A DNA stretch of 64,000 nt from Brevibacillus formosus (lineage in GTDB: Bacteria > Bacillota > Bacilli > Brevibacillales > Brevibacillaceae), in the NCBI RefSeq assembly GCF_003013405.1, contig NZ_PXZL01000030.1, positions 124,001 through 188,000 of the forward strand. The letters run 5' to 3'. Of this stretch, positions 44,336 to 53,100 are shown one piece after another; positions within the stretch are counted from its first letter, which is position 1; every line of letters starts with the position of its first letter. The position numbers and the translations under genes were made by a program. A model generated the notes under the pieces. That model worked only from the letters and a program-made list of their open reading frames with translations. It had not been told where the DNA came from and ran no database searches.

Positions 44336-47300
44336 ATCACGCCCTCTTTTTCTGTTTGGTGATGTACGATGTCAACATCATCCAATCGCTGTTTTGGGTG
44401 CTTCAGAAGCGCTGCGAGCACACGCAAATAGTTGTCAGCAAAGCCTTCCATTGTCTCCGCTTTAAACAACTGGGTATCGTATTCAAGCACGCACCTGAAT
44501 TGATCAGCGAGTGGTGTAATATCCAGCTTAAAGTCGAGCTTCGACGTCTTTGATTCATGCGGAACCTCTTCAAATTGCACGTCGCCAAGGGTAAACCTGA
44601 CTTCTTGCTCGCGCTGGTTATGGAAGATCAGCATCGTATCAAACAATGGATTTTGCGTTTGCTGGATACCTGCGGCACTACGAGCAACGATTTCTTCAAA
44701 CGGATAATCCTGATGTTCGTAGGCCAGTAACAGACTGCGCTGAACCTCTTGTACAAAATCGGAATACACAAGGTCGGCACGAGGACGATTTCGAATCGGA
44801 AGGAAGTTGATAAAGACGCCGACGATTCGCTCCAAATCGGGATGGTTTCGGCCTGCTACAAGAGAACCGACAACGAAATCTTCCTGAGACGTGTATTTCA
44901 TCAGCAACACATAATAAACCGACATCAAAACAGCATGGACAGTCACTTCGTTCTGCTTGGCAAATGCATGCAAATCACCGTACGTTGAATCAGTAATAAA
45001 GAACGTATGGTGATCCCCCTGAAATGTCTTAACAGAAGGACGCGGGTAATCCAGTGGAAAAGACATGAGCGGGACTCGGTCACTAAAAGTGTCCACCCAG
45101 TATTTTTCCTGCTGATTCCACTGCTCGCTCCCCCGCTTCTGCCACTGCCAATCGGCGTAGTCCTTGTATTGAATAGGCAGTGCAGGCAGCTCTTCACCCA
45201 TATATAACCTGGCAAAGTCCTCCATTAACACATTCAGTGAAATGCCATCCAAAATAATATGATGAGAGTTGAAAAGCAGATAATGCTGGGTAGCTGTGAC
45301 CTCGACTAAGTAAACCTGAAGAAGAGGTGCTTTCGTCAAATCAAAAGATTGCCGGAAGTCTTCCATCAGTTCGTCCAATGTCCTGCCGTCGCTATGAATG
45401 GTTTGGATCTCAAATGGCACTTTGTCGCTGATGTACTGGTACACTTCTCCATCCCGTACTGCAAACGAAGTACGGAATGCTTCATGCCTTTGGATGATTT
45501 CCTTAAATACACGTTTCACTCGACTTACATCCAGATGACCGTTCACCGCGATTACACCCGACATGTTGTAGCTGGTGCTTTCGCCTTCGATCCCATGCAT
45601 CACGAAAATTCGTTTCTGTGAGGAAGAAGCCCTGTATCTCTCGGCTTGACCGACCCGATCAATCGGCGCGTAGGATATCGGCTGTCTCCCCCTGATGCGG
45701 TCCGCTAATTGTCGAATGGTCGGATTCTGGAATACATCCCTGATCGTGATGTCTGTTTTTCTTTCTTTTTGCAATCTGGTCACGAGTTGAGCAGCCTTCA
45801 GCGAGTGGCCTCCTAGCGAGAAAAAATGATCGTGTACGCTTACTTTTTCGACTGCCAAAAGCTCTCGCCATATTTGTGCCAATTGCTGCTCAAGTTCATC
45901 TGCTGGGGCCTCTTCCTTTCCCTTGCGATACTGCGTGTAATCCAGACGTTGCAAGGCTGTTTTGTCTACTTTTCCACTCTGCGTCCGAGGCAAGGCATCA
46001 AGATGGACGAAAAAGGCTGGTAGCATATAGTCAGGCAGATAAGTCAGCACTGCTTCACGCAGAACGAGTTCCTCAATGGGATGCATCGCAACCAAGCATG
46101 CAACCAGATAAGGATCGCGCTTTGACTCCTGAATGGCCACTACCGCTGCTTCCCGAACACCAGGCTGACGGCGCAGGACAGCTTCAATTTCCTCCAATTC
46201 AACACGGTTGCCGCGAATCTTGATCTGGAAATCCTTGCGGCCAAAATATTGCAGATGTCCTTCATCCGTCCAGCAAGCCAAGTCTCCCGTACGATAAAGT
46301 CTGCCATACGGGGTCAGCATATAGGACGCTCTGGTCTTTTCCTCGTCAGCGATATAACCTTCCGTTACACCCATCCCGCCCACGTACATTTCCCCTATTA
46401 CCCCTTTGGGCAACAGATGAAAATCCTGGTCGAGAAGAAAGACACGAACGTTGTAACTCGGATGTCCAATCGGAAGCGGGTTTTCAAAAGGCCCTTGTTG
46501 CGGTACACAATACCCAGATGCCGAAATACTATTTTCCGTCGGGCCATATAAATTGTACATTTGAGCTTGAGGGAGCAAGGCAGCATGTCGTTCCACCAAT
46601 GAAGAAGACAGCATCTCTCCTGTACACAACACTTTTTGAATTGAATCCAGCGAGCCATCAGCCGCGTGGTCAAGCAAAGCGTGATACATCGTAGGGACGA
46701 CGAGTATCACGTTTGCTTGTTGGCTCTCGATGGCAGCCGCGAGCTTTTGCGGGGACTTGTTTTCATGTCGTTGCAACAAGCAAAGGGTACCACCGCTGAT
46801 CAGTGTGCAGAAAATCTCGACAACGGATGCGTCAAAAGTTAACGTGGCGATCTGCAACGTTCTCGTCTGCTCTTTGAACCCGACAAATTCAATGTGCCAC
46901 CAAAGAGCGTTGATTAATTGATCATGCTTTACACGCACACCTTTTGGCGTACCTGTCGAACCAGAAGTAAAGATGGCATACGCCGTACTCGAAGGTGCCG
47001 CTTTTCGCTGTGGTGTTTGAGTTAATTCCTGTGCCCAGCATGCTGGTTCATCCAGACGAAACACCCTTGTTTGCAAGTCAGCGACGAGCTCCAGATAGCT
47101 GCCCTCTGTCACAATCAGAATAGGCTGAATCTGGCTTACAATCTGTTCGATTCGCGCTTTCGGCAAGTCTGGATCAAGCGGGACATAGTAACACCCAGCT
47201 TTGAGGATAGCCAGCAGTGCAATAATCATTTCAGGGGAACGATCACACATGATAACTATCGGTTTACCTGCATCTGTCACCTCCTTTTGCAGAGCCCAAG

Positions 47301-48810
47301 ACAAGCGATTGGCTTGTTCTTGTAACTCCTTGTAGGTCACAGTCTGCTTTCCTTGTACAAGCGCAACTGCATCCGGTGTTTTTTCTGCCGCCTGATCAAT
47401 CAACTCGTGCACGCAGTAGTTACTCGGAACTGGCACGACCTTCATCTGTTCCTCAATCATCTCGTGCCGCTCATGATCACTGAGCAGGGTAAGATCACGA
47501 ATCTCTTGATCCGGATCAGCCGCAATCTGCTCGAGAAGGCTCTGATAGTGAAGCGCCAGGCGTTCGATATCCTTCGCATGAAACTTCCATGCCTGGTAGT
47601 TGACATGGACTGTCCATTCATCACCTGGTGTTACTTCTAGCACCATTAGATAATCCGTTGTTTCATGTGATGTGATACTCTCCAGCTCGAAGTCAAGTTG
47701 CAATCCGGCCAGTGTCTTGTCGATTGGGTAGTTTTGGAAAACAAACAAACTGTGCGCCAAAGGGGTTTGTGCGTCCATCTCAGAGCAGTTTTTCAACTCA
47801 ACCGATGGCACGTACAAATGCGGAGCCATCTGGTGCTGTTCTTCCATCATGACACTCAGCAGATCTTTGACTGTTGTCGTTTCAGTCCGTTTGACCCGCA
47901 GCGGGTACGTTTTGATGAAGAGGCCGACGATTTCCTCTACTCCAGTGAGATGGGCAGGCCGTCCGGCGTATGCCACTTCAAATAGAGCATCCCGCGTATC
48001 GCCATATTTTTGCAGTAAAATACCCCAAGCGGCTTGCAACAGTGTACTGATTGTCACGCGGTTACGCTTGGATGTTTCCTCCAATGTCTCCGTAAGCGTT
48101 CGACTGAGCCGAAGATGATAGGAAGAATACCGCCTCTCTTCGTTACGATCCCGCATATATGGAAGCGGCGTAGGAGAGCTAATTCCTTGTAAGGAATCTT
48201 TCCAATACGATAACGATTGTTCGATCGGTGCTTCTTTGAGAAAACGCAGATACTCCTTGTATTTCGCCTTCTGTTTGATCGCAGGGCTCAGCCCCGAACA
48301 TAATTGTCCATATGCTGTAAATATCTCTCTTAGGAGAATGCCGGAGCTCCATCCGTCCATGAGAATGTGATGAAATGACCATATGACTTCATAGCGATAC
48401 AACTCCATCCTTACTACTTGAATGCGAATGGTATTGCCCAACTCAAGCGTGAAAGGTGTTTGCTTGTCCTGAGACAACAAGGCAGACAGTTTTCTTTCAC
48501 GCGCTCCAGATGGTAACTCGCTCCAATCGAAGTAAGGAATCTCCAATGTCTTTTGCTTGAGAATGAGCTGGACAGGGGCTTGAAGCCCCTCCCAGCGAAA
48601 AACCGTACGAAGCATTTCATTTGCCTCAAATGCCATCGAAACAGCCTGCGTAAACAACTCCAGCTGAAACTTGCCACGAAGGGTTAGCCGATGCTGTTCG
48701 AAATACAGATTGGAATCCTTTTGGAGTCGGTAGTAAAACAGCATGCCCTCCTGCGTTGGACTTAACGGCAAAATGTCAGCTACATTGTTTTTGTCGATCT
48801 TGTTCATCAC
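42292..48810 (-). CDS. NRPS: C - A - T - C - VOC - VOC - degenerate C
   Basis: This is a 2172-residue protein. The first C domain (1-450; HHILMDG near 146, LPLSPTQEGMLFY at the start) looks like the D-C-L type, fitting the epimerised residue made upstream. The A domain (about 465-970) has FTSGSTG near 617 and hydrophobic pocket residues D-A-V-L-L-T-L-I-S. The T Ser is in LGGHSLKAA (1000). A second full C domain has HHIILDG (1183). The last 680 residues are unusual: a methylmalonyl-CoA-epimerase-like VOC domain with full metal ligands, a second VOC half without them, and a C-like domain with an altered catalytic motif. In edeine this module should carry beta-tyrosine or beta-phenylalanine; the greasy pocket is compatible. 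GTG at 48810 or ATG at 48807 after AGGAGAG. By order it would be edeN. Confidence 0.88.
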   Translation of the reverse strand: MMNKIDKNNVADILPLSPTQEGMLFYYRLQKDSNLYFEQHRLTLRGKFQLELFTQAVSMAFEANEMLRTVFRWEGLQAPVQLILKQKTLEIPYFDWSELPSGARERKLSALLSQDKQTPFTLELGNTIRIQVVRMELYRYEVIWSFHHILMDGWSSGILLREIFTAYGQLCSGLSPAIKQKAKYKEYLRFLKEAPIEQSLSYWKDSLQGISSPTPLPYMRDRNEERRYSSYHLRLSRTLTETLEETSKRNRVTISTLLQAAWGILLQKYGDTRDALFEVAYAGRPAHLTGVEEIVGLFIKTYPLRVKRTETTTVKDLLSVMMEEQHQMAPHLYVPSVELKNCSEMDAQTPLAHSLFVFQNYPIDKTLAGLQLDFELESITSHETTDYLMVLEVTPGDEWTVHVNYQAWKFHAKDIERLALHYQSLLEQIAADPDQEIRDLTLLSDHERHEMIEEQMKVVPVPSNYCVHELIDQAAEKTPDAVALVQGKQTVTYKELQEQANRLSWALQKEVTDAGKPIVIMCDRSPEMIIALLAILKAGCYYVPLDPDLPKARIEQIVSQIQPILIVTEGSYLELVADLQTRVFRLDEPACWAQELTQTPQRKAAPSSTAYAIFTSGSTGTPKGVRVKHDQLINALWWHIEFVGFKEQTRTLQIATLTFDASVVEIFCTLISGGTLCLLQRHENKSPQKLAAAIESQQANVILVVPTMYHALLDHAADGSLDSIQKVLCTGEMLSSSLVERHAALLPQAQMYNLYGPTENSISASGYCVPQQGPFENPLPIGHPSYNVRVFLLDQDFHLLPKGVIGEMYVGGMGVTEGYIADEEKTRASYMLTPYGRLYRTGDLACWTDEGHLQYFGRKDFQIKIRGNRVELEEIEAVLRRQPGVREAAVVAIQESKRDPYLVACLVAMHPIEELVLREAVLTYLPDYMLPAFFVHLDALPRTQSGKVDKTALQRLDYTQYRKGKEEAPADELEQQLAQIWRELLAVEKVSVHDHFFSLGGHSLKAAQLVTRLQKERKTDITIRDVFQNPTIRQLADRIRGRQPISYAPIDRVGQAERYRASSSQKRIFVMHGIEGESTSYNMSGVIAVNGHLDVSRVKRVFKEIIQRHEAFRTSFAVRDGEVYQYISDKVPFEIQTIHSDGRTLDELMEDFRQSFDLTKAPLLQVYLVEVTATQHYLLFNSHHIILDGISLNVLMEDFARLYMGEELPALPIQYKDYADWQWQKRGSEQWNQQEKYWVDTFSDRVPLMSFPLDYPRPSVKTFQGDHHTFFITDSTYGDLHAFAKQNEVTVHAVLMSVYYVLLMKYTSQEDFVVGSLVAGRNHPDLERIVGVFINFLPIRNRPRADLVYSDFVQEVQRSLLLAYEHQDYPFEEIVARSAAGIQQTQNPLFDTMLIFHNQREQEVRFTLGDVQFEEVPHESKTSKLDFKLDITPLADQFRCVLEYDTQLFKAETMEGFADNYLRVLAALLKHPKQRLDDVDIVHHQTEKEGVMNRLHHVGVAVPELGPAQIMYGTLGFDASDSLHDPEQNVYLSMCMKPGCVPIELIAPVDETSPCVRLLEEKGTGPYHLCYSISNITQFLKRLVGSGFKYDLVSAPKPAVLFNHRLVAFLFVESVGLIELVESEDMKHDEWQSSDQRSAIRLLTPDVDQALSFFTFLGYRVYEKYLDRQTQASIITLGKAEESSIQLVEPRMEHSQEQRELMKSGCGVYQVEDRVANLTERIDTLIACGIPVSFADRTGRNLQLTDAPYLLLTDGKSAAQRPKPILGEFHSETTPIYSFVQERLLKQEQEDGIVAVRCFDIELRSRIELSHMQQAWQALVQRFPLLSPKGLSEPIPLAFCDLQEKSEAETAVWLRERLTAEQKRPFEDKAGRLVRFELVKLAAERYRLIGSLHSSLSDWRGLGLLLEEWEALYQAIAEGHAPAVEEQPRYEAFAVWQKKMLYYGHLEAQRHEWLTAANPHYAQPFGTGGVAKRQVEQYIDPTGHADLLHVAAHSNQELGDILLASYLLLLRQVTQLPSLTLGVLATNRTQDVLEQMLGNFDNIVPLTIDMQTISSFSQLLEQTKQVRAQIQTLALYPSEHWQATTHMEWPTLFVNQTIPFKAQSAVWKREVKRSVEPEMAGSPLVLQVAETSEGIHVVFTYDPSMLQAAYVESLSDRYVKILKMLAEKSKIK

Positions 48811-48830
48811 AATTTTCTCTCCTGACTCCC

Positions 48831-50078
48831 TTACCGAACCACTTCACTCGGCAGGTTTTCCACGATCTCCCCATCTGCATTCACATACGGCAAGCCATTG
48901 TGTTCGAATACATGGTCGAGGCAGTACATCTCTCCCTGTTTGTAGTCCAAAATCATCAGGTCTTCTGAACGAGTTGGGATCAATTCCTTCAACCGCTCTG
49001 GAAGATAGTCTGGTCCGACTGCTTGATGCCATTTCAAAACAATTTTTTCAGGACGCTCGGCTGTCGGATAAAAGCCACAAATCTCTAATTTTCCAAAGTC
49101 GTGCGAAGTAAGAAGTACCCCTTTTTTCTCCAAGCCACCCAGATTGCGCTTGGACTCGGCCACATTCCGGAACGCCTCGTCCAATGGAATGGCATACTGC
49201 TCGACTCCCCTGACTGGCATAAACACCGTCAAATAATACGAAATGATTCGATTATCCAGGAACTTGCGCTGCAAGTCGATCAACGTCTCGACAGAATCGT
49301 TAACACCACGAATGATGGCAGGCTGTCCGCGAATCTGTACACCAACGGATAGCAGCGCTTGCGTTGCTTGGATCGAAACGTCACTTATTTCTCCTGGATG
49401 GTTGAACTGGGAAATCACACTTACCTGCTTGCCGGGCGTCTGTCTTACTTGGTCAAAAAACGCGAGCAGCTCTCCATCAAGAAAACGAGCAGGATCATAG
49501 GCCAAAGCCTTGGTTGCAAAGCGAACGAGCCGAATACTCTTCACACTCAATAGCGTGCTAATCAGCTTGATTAAGTCAGAGGTTTTACGGAAGGAAGCAG
49601 GATCTCCACCGGTAAAGAGGACATTATCGATGTACGGATGTGCCTCCAAATACTGCACAGCCCTTTCTGCTTTTTCCATAATATTGGTGTATCCAATATC
49701 CTCGTGGCGAATTTCATTCACTTTATAGCAGAACTGGCAGTTGGCAATACAAAAGTCGTCGATGTGAAGTAACAATGTCTTTTTGTACTTGTGTTGCAGG
49801 AAAGCTGTTTCATCCTGACGGTACGACTTGTTTCCATATGGATCAAAGCGGCCTTTATAGGGTTTCTCTCCTGGTGGCGGAAGCACGATATTGATCATCT
49901 GGGTACGATAAGGCTCCGATTGACCCGCAATCAACTCGGCATAATAGCGAGTCACCTTGAATGGCATATAAGACTGCTCCAGTAATGCACTGCGTTCTTC
50001 CCGCTCAGCTTCTGTAAAGCCGACAATTGTTGCGAACTCCTCAAATCCTTTTTTTCCCATTAATACCTTGACACTCAA
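48831..50078 (-). CDS. KamA-family radical SAM aminomutase (candidate beta-tyrosine former)
   Basis: This 415-residue enzyme is related to lysine 2,3-aminomutase. The [4Fe-4S]/SAM motif is CIANCQFCYK (C-x3-C-x2-C, about residues 100-110), followed by VLFTGGDP (about 156-163). Near the C-terminus HDFGKLEICGF may contain the PLP-binding Lys, but the usual Gly-rich loop and the Asp pair that bind the lysine side-chain amine are not recognisable. The substrate is therefore probably not lysine. Edeine needs beta-tyrosine (or beta-phenylalanine), and no MIO-type mutase is encoded, so this is the best candidate. It starts with TTG at 50078, 6 nt after AGGAGGG; an ATG at 50096 lies inside that ribosome binding region and is rejected. 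By order it would be edeO. Confidence 0.8.
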   Translation of the reverse strand: MSVKVLMGKKGFEEFATIVGFTEAEREERSALLEQSYMPFKVTRYYAELIAGQSEPYRTQMINIVLPPPGEKPYKGRFDPYGNKSYRQDETAFLQHKYKKTLLLHIDDFCIANCQFCYKVNEIRHEDIGYTNIMEKAERAVQYLEAHPYIDNVLFTGGDPASFRKTSDLIKLISTLLSVKSIRLVRFATKALAYDPARFLDGELLAFFDQVRQTPGKQVSVISQFNHPGEISDVSIQATQALLSVGVQIRGQPAIIRGVNDSVETLIDLQRKFLDNRIISYYLTVFMPVRGVEQYAIPLDEAFRNVAESKRNLGGLEKKGVLLTSHDFGKLEICGFYPTAERPEKIVLKWHQAVGPDYLPERLKELIPTRSEDLMILDYKQGEMYCLDHVFEHNGLPYVNADGEIVENLPSEVVR

Positions 50079-50158
50079 TGTAATCCCTCCTGTCATTTAT
50101 TAAACACTGGTCATCTTTGCTTTCTCGGAAAACTCGGTCAACCATGAGACTCGCTTTG

Positions 50159-53100
50159 TTATCCAAACAGCAAATCCAGCTCTTTTTGCGTCAATTCCAC
50201 ATCTTCAAAATCCGATGGAGTAAATTCTGGGACCTCCTGACTGCAACAATGATCAATGAGCTGCTCCAATTCATTGAAAAACAACGCAAGCAACTTCTCC
50301 ATGGTCTCCTCGCGATACTTGCGCAAGCTGAACGTAACAGAAACCTGAAGTTTTCCTTGACGAATGAGAGCAGCCACGTCAAGCAGTGCGGTCAAATGAT
50401 TACCCACCCCGGCATCTACCGCCAAGTTTCCTCCCATTAGTACCAGATCATTACTCAGTTGATTATCAACGGATCCCAGATAATTGAATCGAACATGTGA
50501 CTTTTCCTCTGCCGCGAGTAGCTGAGGCTTTAGCCAGCCAAACCCAAGTCCCCCCATCGGAATCTGACGTAATTTCTCCTTTACTGCTTTTAGGTGATCA
50601 GTTCGATTGGATGGATTCGTTTCGAACAGAACAGGATACATACTTGTAAACCATCCTACTGTTCTAGTTACGTTCATCGTATGAATAGAAGACTCACGCC
50701 CATGCGACTCCATTACCAGCAAGAGACGCTCCCTATCAAACACATCAGACAAAGTCCGGGTAAGTGCTGCAACCAATAGGTCTTGGGGACCCGTGTTGAA
50801 CATTTGGTTGGCCGTTGTCAAAAGTCGCGACGTCATCTCGGCTGAAAGAGTGCGTGTAGATGTAGCGCTGTATTCTACCAAGTCTTCGCCAAAATCGTAG
50901 TCAGTCGGCAGTTTGTCTTCCGGGATGGCAAACGTGTCCCAATATTCTTTTTCTTTGCTCGCCTGATCCGACTGGTAAAAGGCGGAGACTTCCTTGATCC
51001 ACGCTTGCATTGAATGTGTTTTATCCGGCAAGACAATTGGCTCATTACGTTTCAGACTAGCCAAGGCGCTCATCAAATCTTCCAGGAGAATCCTCCATGA
51101 GACACCGTCGACAACAAGATGATGGGCCGTCAGAAACAATCGCTGAGGTCGATCGGGACCTAACTCAAAGAGACAACCGGTAAACAGCAAAGATTCTTCC
51201 AACTTGAAGCTAACAGCGCAAGCTCTCATCGCCTCAAGCATTCTACTCTCTTGTTCCTCTTTCGGTACAGCAGAGAGGTCGACGTAAGATACTAACGCTC
51301 GATTCGTCAGGTGGCGCTCATTGTAAAAGAGCTTCCCCTCTTTTGCCGAGTAATTGAGTCGCAGACAATCGTGATGGTTAACCAGTGCAGACAGACTCGT
51401 TTCAAACTCCTCCAGCGTTACTTTTTCCTTGCTTTCAAGGAGCAACGACTGGTTCCAATGATCAGCATTGCGGAACTGTTGTGACAAAAACCAAGAAACG
51501 ATGGGAGATGACGGCAACTCGCCAGTACACGGCTCTTGTGAGATCTGTTCCACTCCCCAGCTCCAGTCACTTCTCGCTTTTAATTCTGCAATCGTGTCAT
51601 AAATCAAGATGTCTCTTACCGGAATCTTGATTCCTCGCTGATGCAATCGATAGGAAACCTGAATCGCCTTGATCGAATCCCCCCCTAGTTGGGAAAACGG
51701 GTCATGTAGACCAAATGGTGAACGACCAAGCACACTCTCATACACTTCAACCAATAGCTTGTCGAACTCGTCACGAGGACTGATTTCATCCTCCGTACCT
51801 TTTCGCTCCATGACAGGTTCGGGAAGCTGTTTTCGATCTACCTTGCCATTTGAGGTCAGCGGAAACTGATCAAGCTGCACGATTTGCGAAGGGATCATGT
51901 ATGCAGGCAATCGATCTGCCAGTTCTTCGCGGAGATCTTTTTCCCGGAAAGATGTTTCCGTGATCACATAAGCACAAAGGTATTTACGCCCCCACGTATC
52001 CAAGCGATCAATCACCACTGCCTCACGCACTGAAGAATGACCAAGGAGCTGCTGTTCAATTTCACCCAATTCAATGCGGTAACCATGAATTTTCACCTGA
52101 TAGTCAGCCCGCCCCAGATACTCCATGACTCCATTGGGCCGATAGCGAACCAGATCGCCCGTCTTGTACATCACTTTACCTGGCTGAAATGGATCGGGTA
52201 GAAAACGCTCTTGCGTCAATTCCTCGCGGTTAAGATACCCCCGTGCCACACTATCTCCCGAGATGAATAGCTCTCCTGTCGATCCGATTGGGATTGGTTT
52301 CCCATATGAATCCAAAATGTAGAGCTGCACGTTACTGATCGGATGTCCAATCGGCACAGAACCTTCGACATCGATCTCTGGATCGTATTGATAGATCATG
52401 CACCCGACTACTGTCTCGGTAGGGCCATACTCATTGAGGATTTCGATTTGTCCGTTCCATTTGGCATGAATCGCCTCAGCCAGACTCACCTTCAAGTCCT
52501 CGCCGCCCACTATCACTCTCTTCACCGTGGTAGTAGGAAGCGCGATTTCTTGCAGCAAAAACAGATGGGCAGGTGTCAGCTTTACAACATGGGAGCGTCC
52601 GTCGCTAAAGATGCGCGATAAGACAAACTCTGAGTCTGAGTGCGGATAGATAACCATCCGATTTCCTTTTACCAACGGGCAGAAAATGGACGTAACCGTC
52701 AAATCAAATGCCAGTGAGGAATAGAAAGCAAACGCTTCTTCAGGACAAGAGAGATAGCGGTCTTTCGCCCACGAAATATAGTTGACGAGCCCCCGATGAG
52801 TAACCATGACTCCCTTCGGATTTCCTGTAGAGCCTGAAGTATAAATGACATAGGCTAAATCATCTGGCTGATTGACCGATTCCAGCATTACGCCATCATT
52901 TAGATACAGGGACGAATCACCAAGCTCCAGGATTTCTTTGGACCATGAGATATCCTCTGCTCGCGAAGTGTGACGAAGCAACAGGTCCGCTTTAGAATCA
53001 GACAGCAGATATTCAATGCGCTGAGAAGGGAGTTGAGGATCAATCGGAAGGTAAGCCCCGCCAGCTTTTAGCACGGCCAACAGCCCGATGATCATCTCTG

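Noticed and set aside
48831-50078. Housekeeping lysine 2,3-aminomutase or EpmB
   Set aside because: The protein lacks recognisable lysine-binding Asp residues and the usual PLP loop, and lies inside the NRPS operon.
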